Shown: positions 43,760-52,942, counted from the first letter of the stretch. The stretch is DNA of 64,000 nucleotides from Candidatus Amarobacter glycogenicus (GCA_016719395.1 JADJZF010000001.1:62001-126000), one strand, 5' to 3'. Numbers and translations are program-made. Notes: generated from the letters alone by a model not told the origin.

Positions 43760-44389
43760 CTATTCCGCGGCGATCATCTGGAGCGTGGCGCGTTTGATCG
43801 GTATTTGTGAGGGCTGCCCCGGCCCGGGAGTCGGAGTTGGGGTCGGACTGGCTGTGGCTGTCACCGTCGTTGTCGCGGCCGTGCCGGAGTCGTCGACGGC
43901 GCCGAGGTCCATCGCCCAGTAACCCCCTGCGTAGCCGATCCCGACGACGACCCAGCGGCTGTTGAGCATGTTCGCGTTGTGCGTAGGAGAACTCTTCCAG
44001 AGCGTCATTGCCCCTGCCGCGCTCCCCGAGATCGCCAGGTTCTCGCCGATGTTCTGCGACGGGTAGCCGCAGTCCAGGGCGCGCTGGAATGGCGACCTGC
44101 CGCTCGGTTCGTAATGCGACCAGTAGCCCTTGGCCAGCAGGTCCTCGGCCATGAACGCCGCCGCCCGCGAAAGGTTCGCCGAGACCTTGAGCGCCGGCTG
44201 CCCGTTCTGCTGCCGGTAGGCATTCAGTTGATCGAAGACGTTCTGTTCAGCGGCACTGAACGCCGCGGTGCTGGTTTCGCAATTCGCGAGCGCTCGGGCC
44301 GTCTGCCAGCGTGCCCCGGCGAAGACCATGAGCATGGCGCCCACAAGAAGGGCGGCCCCCGAGCCGGCCAGGATCGTTCGTCGAGCCAT
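43760..44389 (-). CDS. Secreted CAP (SCP/PR1) domain protein
   Basis: A 209-residue CAP protein. Signal peptide (TILAGSGAALLVGAMLMVF), then a CAP domain: EQNVFDQLNAYRQQNG, ANLSRAAAFMAEDLL, SHYEPSGRSPFQRALDCGY, NIGENLAISG and HNANMLNSRWVVVGIGYA. A TP-rich linker (TPTPTPGPG) ends in IPIKRATLQMIAAE. The next gene is a paralogue that ends with a similar tail, so the tail may be a sorting signal. Function of bacterial CAP proteins is not established. ATG 44389 excludes a non-family extension. Confidence 0.88.
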   Translation of the reverse strand: MARRTILAGSGAALLVGAMLMVFAGARWQTARALANCETSTAAFSAAEQNVFDQLNAYRQQNGQPALKVSANLSRAAAFMAEDLLAKGYWSHYEPSGRSPFQRALDCGYPSQNIGENLAISGSAAGAMTLWKSSPTHNANMLNSRWVVVGIGYAGGYWAMDLGAVDDSGTAATTTVTATASPTPTPTPGPGQPSQIPIKRATLQMIAAE

Positions 44390-44481
44390 ATGCTTCGCCC
44401 GCTTTACCCCACCGCCAGCCAACGTACCCCGCGGCGCTCGTTACGGAAAGTCGCAGGTTCAGAGGCGAAGAGATGACGGCG

Positions 44482-45138
44482 TCACTCAGACGCGATCATC
44501 TGCATCATCGCGCGCGGGATCAGGTAGTTCGTCGGCAGCGTCTTCTGTGGGATCGGCGTCGCCGTCGGGCTAGCCATTGTCGGAGTCGCGGTAGCGCTCT
44601 GGACGCCGCCGAGCGAATAGGAGCCCGGCTCGACCACGATGCCGAAATCGACAACCCAGGACGAACCCGTGTGCCCGGCTCCGATGACCGTGTAGTAGGG
44701 GCTGAGGATGTTCGCCCGGTGTCCGGCGGAGTTCATCCAGGCGACGACGACTCCACTCGCAGAGTAGCCGTAAGCGATGTTCTCCGCGGCCTGTCCCGGA
44801 TAGCCGCAATCGGCGGCGCGTTGGGATGGTCCGCGCCCGAGCGAATCGGTGTGGCTGAAAGGAATACCGCCACTGCCGGTGTTGCTGGGGTCCGCTGATT
44901 TCCACGCTGCGGCGCGCGCGAGGCTCGGCGCGACAAGGAGGGCCTGGAGGCCGGCGTTTGCGCGTTCCTGGTTGATCAGCTGGATGACGGTGGTTTCCTC
45001 GCCGTCGAGCCCTGCGGTCGTCGTCGTGCAGTTCGTCAGTGCCGCCGCCGTCTCCCACCGGGATGCGTTGACACCCAGGGCCAGCGTGGCTGCCAGTGCG
45101 AACGTCCCCAGTCCGGCCAGCACGAATCGTCGATACAT
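44482..45138 (-). CDS. Secreted CAP (SCP/PR1) domain protein
   Basis: A 218-residue paralogue of the gene at 43760. Signal peptide (FVLAGLGTFALAATLALGV), CAP domain with VIQLINQERANAGLQALL, LARAAAWKSADPSN, FSHTDSLGRGPSQRAADCGY, ENIAYGYSASGVVVAW and HRANILSPYYTVIGAGHT. The His/Glu cavity residues appear to be kept. The C-terminus is a TP linker and IPRAMMQMIASE, like its neighbour. The two genes are tandem duplicates with 92 bases between them. Confidence 0.88.
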   Translation of the reverse strand: MYRRFVLAGLGTFALAATLALGVNASRWETAAALTNCTTTTAGLDGEETTVIQLINQERANAGLQALLVAPSLARAAAWKSADPSNTGSGGIPFSHTDSLGRGPSQRAADCGYPGQAAENIAYGYSASGVVVAWMNSAGHRANILSPYYTVIGAGHTGSSWVVDFGIVVEPGSYSLGGVQSATATPTMASPTATPIPQKTLPTNYLIPRAMMQMIASE

Positions 45139-45263
45139 AGTTCTCCGGATGCCTCGAATGGGGGCATCCCCGTCACGCTACTGTCGCGTCTTCGTTACCG
45201 GAACCGCGCCGCGGGGCTTCAGAGGAGGATTTACGGAGAAGTTACCGCCCGGTGACTGCAGCC

Positions 45264-46067
45264 TTACCGATAGCCCCGGCGGGGCCGCCGGCCGACGAGC
45301 CATGCCGCCGCCATGCCGAAGAGGAACCCGCCGATGTGGGCGAACCAGGCGACTCCTTGTTCTGCCTCCGCCGCCGTGGAAGCGACGGTCGCGTATCCCG
45401 AAAGGAGGTTCTGTGCGAACCACAGGCCGATCATGATCCAGGCCGGGATCGGGATGGGAATGAAGATCAGGACGAAGATTGGGATGACCACCCGGACGGT
45501 CGCTCCGGGGAACCAGACCAGGTAGGCCCCCAGGACGCCTGCCACGGCTCCGCTGGCGCCGAGCACCGGGACGACGCTGTCCGGGGCGAGCGCGCCCTGG
45601 ATGAACGAGGCCACCACCCCCGCCATCAGGAAGAAGAGCAGGTAGGTGGCATGCCCCAGCCGGTCCTCGATGTTGTCGCCGAATACCCAGAGAAACAGCA
45701 TGTTCCCGAGGATGTGGAGCCACCCTCCGTGCAGAAAGATGGCGGTGACTATGGCGGCAACCGCGAACCACCGTTCGCTGCCGGTGGCCGGTGTCGCCCC
45801 CGTCACGCTGTCGAAGAACTCGGCCGGCTGAAATGCCCACCTGCAGAGGAAGCGGTCAGCCTCGGTGTCGACCGTCTCCAGCCCGTAGCAATCCGGCAGG
45901 TCGGTATGCACCTCGACCAGGTCCTCGCCGCGCCGGTTCTGTCCGACGACCTCAGGGGTCGATGGCAGGCTGACCGTGTAGAGGAAGGCAACGAAGTTGA
46001 GGACGATCAGTGCGTAGGTAACCCAGGGTGTGGTGTACCTCCGGTTGCTATCCCCGATCGGTATCAC
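45264..46067 (-). CDS. Rhomboid family intramembrane serine protease
   Basis: A 267-residue membrane protease. The N-terminus contains TPWVTYALIVLNFVAFLY, then an extended loop with two cysteines (DCYGLE, FLCRWAF). Core helices carry HGGWLHILGNMLFLWVFGDN, GASGAVAGVLGAY (catalytic Ser in GASG) and AHIGGFLFGMAAAW (catalytic His). The catalytic dyad is intact. It cleaves transmembrane substrates; the target is unknown. It lies 6 bases downstream of the histidine phosphatase gene. Confidence 0.92.
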   Translation of the reverse strand: MIPIGDSNRRYTTPWVTYALIVLNFVAFLYTVSLPSTPEVVGQNRRGEDLVEVHTDLPDCYGLETVDTEADRFLCRWAFQPAEFFDSVTGATPATGSERWFAVAAIVTAIFLHGGWLHILGNMLFLWVFGDNIEDRLGHATYLLFFLMAGVVASFIQGALAPDSVVPVLGASGAVAGVLGAYLVWFPGATVRVVIPIFVLIFIPIPIPAWIMIGLWFAQNLLSGYATVASTAAEAEQGVAWFAHIGGFLFGMAAAWLVGRRPRRGYR

Positions 46068-46073
46068 CGGTGG

Positions 46074-46691
46074 TCAGATCCCGGCCAGGTGGGCAGTGTC
46101 GTTCAGGCGGACCACATAGGGGCGGCCTTCCCGCACTTCGACTTCGGTAAGGCCACAATTGGCGATGTCGATCCGGAAGACGTGCGTCTCCGGCATCTCG
46201 AGGAGCGTCGAGATGAGGCAGTTGAGGGCGGTGCCGTGCGAGACGACCAGCACCCGCTTGCCCGTATGGGCCTCGACAATGTGGTCGAAGGCCTGCCGCG
46301 TGCGCGCCCGCACCTCGGCGACTGTCTCGCCCCCCGGGGGCCTCCAAGCGGGGTCTTCGTGCCGCATCAACCGGTACTGGGTGCGCCACTTGCGTGCCAC
46401 ATCGCCGCCCTTCTCCAGTTCCCATTCGCCGTAGTGCAGTTCACGCAGCGCGGGTTCCGCGCGAGGCGTCAGTTCCCGGTTTCCGGCGATGAAAGCCGCT
46501 GTCTTGATCGCCCGCGAGAAGTCGCTGGTGTAGATCGCCTCGAACTTCTCCTTCTCCAGGCGCTTCCCCAGCGCGCGCGCCTGGTCTTCGCCCTTCGCCG
46601 TCAGGTCGGTTTCCGAGTGTCCGCAGAAGCGTCCCTCGGTGTTCGTCACCGTCTGGCCGTGGCGGGTAAGGAACAGCCGCGTCACCTTCAT
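46074..46691 (-). CDS. Histidine phosphatase family protein
   Basis: A 205-residue phosphatase of the phosphoglycerate-mutase/acid phosphatase superfamily. The phospho-His motif is LFLTRHGQTVTNTEGR, with SDFSRAIKTA, the acid region LRELHYGEWE and the late His in VLVVSHGTALNCL. The pattern is that of GpmB/CobC-like enzymes. I chose ATG 46691 (MKVTRLF), where AGGA is 8 bases upstream, over the in-frame ATG at 46700. The substrate is unknown. Confidence 0.88.
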   Translation of the reverse strand: MKVTRLFLTRHGQTVTNTEGRFCGHSETDLTAKGEDQARALGKRLEKEKFEAIYTSDFSRAIKTAAFIAGNRELTPRAEPALRELHYGEWELEKGGDVARKWRTQYRLMRHEDPAWRPPGGETVAEVRARTRQAFDHIVEAHTGKRVLVVSHGTALNCLISTLLEMPETHVFRIDIANCGLTEVEVREGRPYVVRLNDTAHLAGI

Positions 46692-46796
46692 GTGGGACAT
46701 CCTACCGGAGCCTTCCGGGTTGTTCCCGTTCTCTTTTGCACTCCGGGCGCCGCGGGAGGAATATGGGCCACCCACTGATTCCCGCGAGAGAGACTG

Positions 46797-47813
46797 ATGT
46801 CCAGGCTTACGCCCGCCGACGAGTACTTCTACCACCAGATCCCCGAGCCGCTGCCGGCCGTCCTCGCCCCCAGCGAGCACTGGCGGGAAAGCCTCTTCTT
46901 TGTCCTCCACCCGCGGGCGGGTGATGGCGACGCACTCGTCCTGACGCTCGCCCACTACCCGGTGCGGCAGGAAATGGAGTCACTCCAGTTCGGAAGGATC
47001 GCCGGACAGACGGTGTTCGCCCGCCACACTCGGCCCTACGCCGGCGACCCGCACACCATGGCCGTAGGGCCGATGCGAGTCGAAATCCTCGAGCCCTACC
47101 GGCGCGTGCGCCTCTTCGTCGACCCGGCGGCCTCGCCCATCGGTATGGATATCACGTTCACCGCCCGCACGCAGGAGTGCGCCCTCCGGCGCGGGACGTT
47201 GAAGGCCGGGGCCGAGACCTTCTGGGACCAGAGCCACATGCTCCAGTCCGGCTGGTACAACGGGACCTACACCCATGAGGGGAAGACCTTCGAGGTGCGG
47301 GACTGGTGGGGCCAGCGAGACCACTCGTGGGGAGTCCGCGATCACCATCGCTGCCCCATGTGGATGTGGCTGGCGATCCAGCTGCCCGATGGGATGCTTG
47401 GCGTTTGGCACTGGGAATACGCCGACGGCCGCCACATCTACACCGACGGATACTGGGCCCCTGCCGACATGAGCGATCCGGTCCAGGTGCTGAACTTCGA
47501 GCATGACCTCTACTGGATCGACGGCGGCGGCCGGCGCGTGGACTACGGCAAGGACGGCGAGGATGTCGCCGGCCTGGAAGGCGTCGTGTCGGCTTCGCTC
47601 GCCGATGGCCGGGTCCTGCGCGTGGAAGGCACGGGCCGCTGGCATGCGCGTTACGGCCAGCTCGGCGGCGGCCAGGTGAACATGCGCGTCCGCACCGGCG
47701 ATGGACGTGAGGGCGCCGCCGCCTATGAAGTGACCGGTGCGCACCACCACACGTTCTTCCCGGTCCCCCGGGCCGAAGGCCTCCCGCTTGCCCCCCTCGC
47801 CCGGCCGGAGTGA
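46797..47813 (+). CDS. DUF7064-like hypothetical enzyme
   Basis: A 338-residue soluble protein with two lipocalin-like beta halves. The recognisable motif GQRDHSWGVRD sits in the middle, with MWMWLAIQLPDGMLGVWHWE and YADGRHIYTDGYW after it. This pattern is found in DUF7064/DUF7065 proteins related to hydroxyneurosporene synthase/carotenoid-hydratase-like folds, usually near lipid or polyketide catabolism genes. No enzymatic function is established. It precedes the DegT aminotransferase gene by 32 bases on the same strand. Confidence 0.75.
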   Translation: MSRLTPADEYFYHQIPEPLPAVLAPSEHWRESLFFVLHPRAGDGDALVLTLAHYPVRQEMESLQFGRIAGQTVFARHTRPYAGDPHTMAVGPMRVEILEPYRRVRLFVDPAASPIGMDITFTARTQECALRRGTLKAGAETFWDQSHMLQSGWYNGTYTHEGKTFEVRDWWGQRDHSWGVRDHHRCPMWMWLAIQLPDGMLGVWHWEYADGRHIYTDGYWAPADMSDPVQVLNFEHDLYWIDGGGRRVDYGKDGEDVAGLEGVVSASLADGRVLRVEGTGRWHARYGQLGGGQVNMRVRTGDGREGAAAYEVTGAHHHTFFPVPRAEGLPLAPLARPE

Positions 47814-47845
47814 CCCGTGGCCGTCCCTCGGTTTACGCTTTCCGC

Positions 47846-48997
47846 GTGGTTGAACAACGGATCCCTTTCGTCAAGGTCGAACTCGATGAAGCCGACATCG
47901 CCGCTGTCGAGCGTGTGCTGCGCAGCGGCTGGCTGACTACCGCCAGCCAGGTGAAAGCGCTCGAAGCGGAACTCGCGGCTTACACCGGCGCCCCCTACGT
48001 CAACGCGGTGAACTCTGCGACCGCTGCCATGCACCTCTGTCTCGCAGCCTGGGACCTGGGCCCCGGCGACGAAGTCATCACGACGCCTTACACCTTCACA
48101 GCGACCGCCAACGTCATCGTCCACACGGGAGCCAGTCCCGTGCTGGTTGATGTGCGGGAGTCCGACGCCAACATCGACCCGGAACTCATAGAGCAGGCGA
48201 TTACCGCGAACACGAAAGTGATCCTCCCGGTCCATATCTCCGGCGAGCCGTGCGACATGGACGCGATCATGGATATCGCTCGGCGGCACAGCCTCAAGGT
48301 GCTCGAAGATGCCGCCCACGCGATCGGGACGATCTACCGTGGGCGGCCCTGCGGCAGCCTCGGCGACGCCGCCGCCTTCAGCTTCTACGCGAACAAGACA
48401 ATGACCACAGGCGAAGGCGGCGCCCTCGCGACTGCCGACGAAGGACTCTCAACACGGGTCCGCAAGCTGACGCTACACGGAATGTCGAAGGATGCTTACA
48501 ACCGCTACGGAGCCGGCGGGACCTGGCGGTACGACATCGAGGAGTTCGGCTTCAAGGACAACCTCACCGACATCGCTGCGGCCCTTGGACGCAGCCAGCT
48601 CGCGCGGCTGGAACAGTTCATCGAAGACCGGACGCGCGTCGCCCAGCGCTACATCGCCAACCTGCGCGATGAGCCGGATATCCTCCTCCCTTCGTTCAGC
48701 GAAGAGAACCGTCACCCCTGGCACATCTTCATGATCCGCGTCCGCGATGGCGCGCAAGCCTCGCGTGACGACGTTATTGCTGGCCTGACGGAGCGGGGCA
48801 TCGGAACATCCGTCCACTTCATTCCCCTCCACTACCACACGGCCTACAAGAAGCTCGGTCGTTGGCAGGAGGGCGACTTCCCGGTTGCCGAGCGGTTCTT
48901 CGCGGGCGAAGTGACGTTGCCGATGTATCCCGGGCTCACCAACGCCGAAGTAGACGAAGTGTGCCAGGCCCTGCGGGAAACCCTCCACGGCACATAG
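47846..48997 (+). CDS. DegT/DnrJ/EryC1 family aminotransferase
   Basis: A 383-residue PLP-dependent sugar aminotransferase. The PLP Lys lies in SFYANKTMTTGEGG. Other marks are LRSGWLTTASQVKALEAEL, NSATAAMHLCLAAWDLGPGD, TPYTFTATANVI, EDAAHAIGTIY and the C-terminal HYHTAYKKLGRW. It transfers an amino group to a keto-sugar (or shares the fold with a dehydrase), as in surface glycan synthesis, which fits the many envelope proteins nearby. It starts with GTG at 47846; an earlier in-frame ATG at 47810 lies in the preceding gene. Confidence 0.92.
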   Translation: MVEQRIPFVKVELDEADIAAVERVLRSGWLTTASQVKALEAELAAYTGAPYVNAVNSATAAMHLCLAAWDLGPGDEVITTPYTFTATANVIVHTGASPVLVDVRESDANIDPELIEQAITANTKVILPVHISGEPCDMDAIMDIARRHSLKVLEDAAHAIGTIYRGRPCGSLGDAAAFSFYANKTMTTGEGGALATADEGLSTRVRKLTLHGMSKDAYNRYGAGGTWRYDIEEFGFKDNLTDIAAALGRSQLARLEQFIEDRTRVAQRYIANLRDEPDILLPSFSEENRHPWHIFMIRVRDGAQASRDDVIAGLTERGIGTSVHFIPLHYHTAYKKLGRWQEGDFPVAERFFAGEVTLPMYPGLTNAEVDEVCQALRETLHGT

Positions 48998-49055
48998 ATG
49001 CTGTGGCATAATCCCGCTGGCCTTTCCCGAACGAAGGGCTCCGTGGGGAATCACC

Positions 49056-49616
49056 GTGCTCTTTACCGTCCGTTCCGGCGCGTTCGTCGCGATTGCCGCT
49101 GTCTCTGCCCTGGGCTTCGCCTGCGGAGGCGGGGGGAGCCTCGAGAAGGTTGACGCCGAAGACTGGGTGGCGGACGTCTGCGATAAGGCTATCGACTTCG
49201 ATGAAGCCTCATCCGATGCGATCCAACCCCTCGCGGAAGCCGACGAAGATGACGCCGGCGAACTCAAGGACGCCATCGACGACCTCGTAAAGGACATGAC
49301 CACAGCCATCGATGACTTCGTCGAAGACATCGAGGATGTCGGCCAGCCGGATATCGACGGTGGCGACAAGGTCATCGCCGCGATCCGTGACCACGCCAAG
49401 GACGAGAAGAAAGCCCTCAAGGACTTCAAGGCCGACGTCGATAAGCTGGATGAGGACGACGACGACTTCGCCGATCAGCTCTTCGATATCCTCCAGGATG
49501 TCGAAGAGCACGACCTCCGGGATCGCCTCGAAGACATCGACGAGAACGATGTTGACGACCTCATCGACCTGATCGATGAGGATGAGGACTGCGCGTCCGT
49601 GCTCTTCAGCTCCTGA
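49056..49616 (+). CDS. Acidic lipoprotein, WVADxC family (first of three)
   Basis: A 186-residue lipoprotein with lipobox GFACGGGG. The mature protein is extremely acidic; by hand count about 60 of some 160 residues are Asp or Glu. It starts with DAEDWVADVCDKAIDFDE, continues with helical repeats such as DIEDVGQPDIDGGDKVIAAI and FKADVDKLDEDDDDFAD, and ends EDCASVLFSS. Two Cys could form a disulfide. GTG start. A -10-like CATAAT lies about 45 bases upstream. Family unknown to me; it could bind divalent cations at the membrane surface. Confidence 0.78.
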   Translation: MLFTVRSGAFVAIAAVSALGFACGGGGSLEKVDAEDWVADVCDKAIDFDEASSDAIQPLAEADEDDAGELKDAIDDLVKDMTTAIDDFVEDIEDVGQPDIDGGDKVIAAIRDHAKDEKKALKDFKADVDKLDEDDDDFADQLFDILQDVEEHDLRDRLEDIDENDVDDLIDLIDEDEDCASVLFSS

Positions 49617-49628
49617 GAGGTAGCTCCC

Positions 49629-50192
49629 GTGCCGCGCCGCCTGTCCGTGTCGATCGTCCCCATCGTCATCCTCGCAGCGTCCGCCTGCGGCGGCGGCGAG
49701 GACGTCGAGAAGGTGGATGCCGATGACTGGGTCGCAGACATCTGCGACGCCGTCGACGACCTTAACGAGGTCGAAAACGCCGGCATGGCAGACCTCGAGG
49801 AGGCCTATTCGGATGCCTACTACGAGGAAGACGGAGACCTCTACCGCGATGCCGTCATCAAGTACACGCGGGACTACGGCAAGGCCCTTGACCGCTTCGC
49901 CCGCGATGCCGAGGACGCCGGGGAGCCGGACGTCGAAGGTGGCGAAGAGATAGCCGCCGCCGTCCAGGACTACGTAAAGAAGGAACAGCGTGCCTTCGAA
50001 CGCGTCTCGCGTGAAGTGAAGGCGCTCAAGCAGACCGGCGATGACCTGACCGAGGCAGTTGACGCAGTCGTCTGGGATGTCGAGTTCACCGATCTCTCCG
50101 AGTTGATCGACGACACGGACAGCCGCGATGCCGAAGACATCATCGACTTGTTGTACGACGAAGGCTGTTCGGATTTCCTCTTCGACGAGTGA
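49629..50192 (+). CDS. Acidic lipoprotein, WVADxC family (second of three)
   Basis: A 187-residue paralogue of its neighbour, 12 bases downstream. Lipobox SACGGG, then EKVDADDWVADICDAVDDLN, the middle motif EDAGEPDVEGGEEIAAAVQ and the end EGCSDFLFDE. It is acidic but less so than the first, with more Tyr/Lys (YTRDYGKALDRF). GTG start. Same operon as the first gene. Confidence 0.78.
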   Translation: MPRRLSVSIVPIVILAASACGGGEDVEKVDADDWVADICDAVDDLNEVENAGMADLEEAYSDAYYEEDGDLYRDAVIKYTRDYGKALDRFARDAEDAGEPDVEGGEEIAAAVQDYVKKEQRAFERVSREVKALKQTGDDLTEAVDAVVWDVEFTDLSELIDDTDSRDAEDIIDLLYDEGCSDFLFDE

Positions 50193-50316
50193 GGCGCCAC
50201 GGCGTAGATGGGCCTCACCGAGGGGTTCACCGCCCCGAACTCCGTGAATCCCCGCACTGTCTCGGTACTCGATGCGCCCCCAGAATGACGCCACACCTTC
50301 GGAGGTCCTCGCCTTG

Positions 50317-51474
50317 ATGCGTCCCGGACAGTTCAGTCGCCTTACGCTCCTCGTTGCTCTGCTGCCGCTTGGCTCGCTGCTCTTCGCCTGCGGCGGAGGC
50401 GACAAGAAAGTCGCCCTCGACGACTGGGTGGCTGACCTCTGTGATGCAGCAGCCGACTACCAGGAGGCAAGCGACAAGGCCGGTGAGGGCTTCCTCGAGG
50501 CAGACTTCGAAGACACCAAGAAGGCCAAAGAAGCGTTCGCCGAAAGCCTGAAGGACCAGAAGGAAGCGCAGAGCGACTTCCGCAGTGCGTTCGGCAAGAT
50601 CGGCCAGCCGGACATCGAAGACGGCGACAAGGTGATCGATGCTTTCAAGGAGCAGTTCGACGAGAACGACAAGCTCACCAAGGACATCGAAAAGGCCATC
50701 AAGGCCATCGACGACGACGACGATTTCCTCGAGGAGTTTCTCAAAGTCGCGGACGAGTTCGACACCCCGGACTTCCGCGAGAAGCTGGATGACCTCGCAG
50801 AGGACAGCGACGACGTCCAGGACCTGATCGACGAGATAGACGACGACGAGGCATGCTCCGAAGCCATCTTCGACGACGACTCCGCCGACAGCACGAGTAA
50901 CACAGCGACACCGACGCCCACGAAGTCGACCCAGGCCGGCCGCACCGCCACTACCACCAGCAAGACCCCCGCCGCTACGAAGACCGTCGCCCCGGCCACC
51001 ACCACCAACGAAAAATGGGTGAGCGGGATCTGTGTCTCATTCACCGGCTGGGTGAACGACATCGACCAGGCGAACGGTGAGTTCCAAACGGCCCTCGACA
51101 AGTCCACAGGCGACGGCGCTTCGATTAAACGGCTGCTCGTCGACTTCCTGAAGAAAGGGCAAACCGAAACCAAGAACCTCCAGAAGGAGGTGTCGGCGCT
51201 GAAGGCCCCAGACGTCACCGATGGCGCGAAGATTCACAAGGTTTTCGTCGATGTTTCGACTGAGCTCGTGAAGGTGTTCGACACGCTTGTCGCCGATGCC
51301 AACAAGATCAGCACAACGAATCCGTCACAGACGCTGGCCGATGTCGAACGCCTCTCGGCGGGCATCGCTGATGCATTTGACGAAGCAAGCGCGGGCTTCG
51401 ATAAGCTCGACGACTTCAACGCCCCCCAGATCGAGTCGATCTTCAGCAGCCGCCCGGAGTGCTCCGGGTTCTAA
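50317..51474 (+). CDS. Acidic lipoprotein, WVADxC family, two-domain (third of three)
   Basis: A 385-residue lipoprotein with lipobox LLFACGGG. It has two copies of the family domain. The first (ALDDWVADLCDAAADYQEA ... IGQPDIEDGDKVIDAF) is strongly acidic. The second (EKWVSGICVSFTGWVND ... LKAPDVTDGAKIHKVF) is near-neutral, after a Thr/Lys-rich linker TPTPTKSTQAGR. The second copy ends RPECSGF. ATG 50317 or TTG 50314 may be the start; GGAGG at 50301 fits TTG better (8 bases). 125 bases separate it from the second gene. Confidence 0.78.
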   Translation: MRPGQFSRLTLLVALLPLGSLLFACGGGDKKVALDDWVADLCDAAADYQEASDKAGEGFLEADFEDTKKAKEAFAESLKDQKEAQSDFRSAFGKIGQPDIEDGDKVIDAFKEQFDENDKLTKDIEKAIKAIDDDDDFLEEFLKVADEFDTPDFREKLDDLAEDSDDVQDLIDEIDDDEACSEAIFDDDSADSTSNTATPTPTKSTQAGRTATTTSKTPAATKTVAPATTTNEKWVSGICVSFTGWVNDIDQANGEFQTALDKSTGDGASIKRLLVDFLKKGQTETKNLQKEVSALKAPDVTDGAKIHKVFVDVSTELVKVFDTLVADANKISTTNPSQTLADVERLSAGIADAFDEASAGFDKLDDFNAPQIESIFSSRPECSGF

Positions 51475-51492
51475 GGGCACGCCCCCCGGGCC

Positions 51493-52293
51493 TTAGTAGT
51501 AGATCGCGCGCGGGGCGCCGCCTCCGGCCGCGATCGATTCGCCGGTGATGGCAACCGAAAGCGGAGACGCCAGAAACGCCGTGATGTTGGCGATGTCTTC
51601 CGCTTCGATGATCCGGTGGACAGCGTTTCCCTGGGCCATCCGCTCCCGCGCGTGCTCCAACGTCTCCCCACGGCTGGCGGCCTGGCGCGTCATGGTTTCT
51701 TCCATGAACTCCGTCCACGTCAGCCCTGGATGGACGCAGGTGACGTTGATCCCGAACGGCCCGAGTTCGTCGGCAAGGTTCTTGGTGAGCGCCTGCACGG
51801 CGACGTTCCGCATTGAGCCGATCGGATTGCCCGTCTGGCGGGCGGCGAGCCCGCTGATATTGATGATCCGGCCCCACCCGCTCGCTTTCATGTGCGGGAC
51901 CACTGCCCGGGCACATCGGGTGTAGCCGAGCACTTTGACGTTCATCTGTTCGAGGAAGTTCTCGTCCGGCAAGTGCTCGATGCCGGGACGCGGAGGGGCG
52001 CCGCCCGGCTGGGCCGCGCAGTTGACGAGGATGTCGATCCGCCCGAGTTCGGCGGCGGCCCGTGCGACGGCCGCATCGACCGATGCTGTGGTGCCCGTGT
52101 CAGCCGGGATGGCGATCACCCGCCGGCCGCTTTGAGCCGAGATCTCGGCCGCCGTTGCAGCCAGTGTCTCCGGGTTGCGGGCGAGGATGGCGAGATGTAC
52201 GCCTTCGCTGGCGAGTACCCTGGCGATGGCCTTGCCAATGCCCTTGCTGCCGCCAGTCACGACGGCGGTCTTGTTCGCGAGTTGGAGGTCCAT
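51493..52293 (-). CDS. SDR family oxidoreductase lacking catalytic Tyr
   Basis: A 266-residue short-chain dehydrogenase/reductase fold. The cofactor motif is TGGSKGIGKAIAR, NAG region NCAAQPGG, and the Ser strand INISGLAARQTG. Where YxxxK is expected, the sequence is GSMRNVAVQALTK with no Tyr. ELGPFGINVTCVHPGLTWTE follows as usual. It may be catalytically changed or inactive. It is convergent with the third lipoprotein gene, 18 bases away. Confidence 0.85.
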   Translation of the reverse strand: MDLQLANKTAVVTGGSKGIGKAIARVLASEGVHLAILARNPETLAATAAEISAQSGRRVIAIPADTGTTASVDAAVARAAAELGRIDILVNCAAQPGGAPPRPGIEHLPDENFLEQMNVKVLGYTRCARAVVPHMKASGWGRIINISGLAARQTGNPIGSMRNVAVQALTKNLADELGPFGINVTCVHPGLTWTEFMEETMTRQAASRGETLEHARERMAQGNAVHRIIEAEDIANITAFLASPLSVAITGESIAAGGGAPRAIYY

Positions 52294-52471
52294 GCGCGGG
52301 ATTCTACGTCGGCCCAGCGAAGTCCTGTCACTGGCCGGTCACCGCCACCGTTGTCATGAAGTGGTATCAGTGTCGTGAAGAACGCCCCGGAACCGCGACA
52401 ATCCACTGGCGTCGCGACACGCCGTGTCGCGAATTTCGCAGAACATCCGCGTGTCCGGAGGATTGCAGAGA

Positions 52472-52942
52472 ATGGCACGATGGGCAGACCTCGAAGCGGC
52501 CGCACCGGAGATTGCAGGAGGCGGCCGGAAGATCATCTACCAGCACGGGCCGGGTCTGGCCTACCTCGCCACCGTGCGCGCCGATGACGGCCTGCGCATC
52601 CACCCGTTCTGCCCCGTCATCACCGGGGGCGGCATCTACGGGCTCATCAATAACTCACCGAAGCGCCGTGACCTCACCGCCAACGGCCGCTATGCCATCC
52701 ACTCGTTCCCGCTTGAAGACCGGGACGACGAGTTCATGCTCGCCGGGATCGCGAAGCGAGTGACTGACCCCGCCGAAGTCATCGCCGTGAAGAAAGCCTA
52801 CGACGAAGCGGGAGCAACCTCCGGTGAGGATGAGTGGACGTTCGAATTCTCGATCGAACGAGCACTGCTTTCGGTGTACAACCCCCGGGACAGCGGGCTG
52901 CCGCTCTGGCCGCCGAGGTACCTGTCGTGGAGGCGACGATGA
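52472..52942 (+). CDS. Pyridoxamine 5'-phosphate oxidase-like protein
   Basis: A 156-residue split-barrel flavin-binding protein. Fold marks: GPGLAYLATVRADDGLRIHP, GGGIYGLINNSPKRRDLTAN, GRYAIHSFPLEDRDDEFM and AGIAKRVTDP. It resembles PNPOx-like oxidoreductases or F420/FMN-binding proteins. It overlaps its paralogue by four bases (ATGA). ATG 52472 is favoured over the longer ORF start. The reaction is not known. Confidence 0.8.
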   Translation: MARWADLEAAAPEIAGGGRKIIYQHGPGLAYLATVRADDGLRIHPFCPVITGGGIYGLINNSPKRRDLTANGRYAIHSFPLEDRDDEFMLAGIAKRVTDPAEVIAVKKAYDEAGATSGEDEWTFEFSIERALLSVYNPRDSGLPLWPPRYLSWRRR

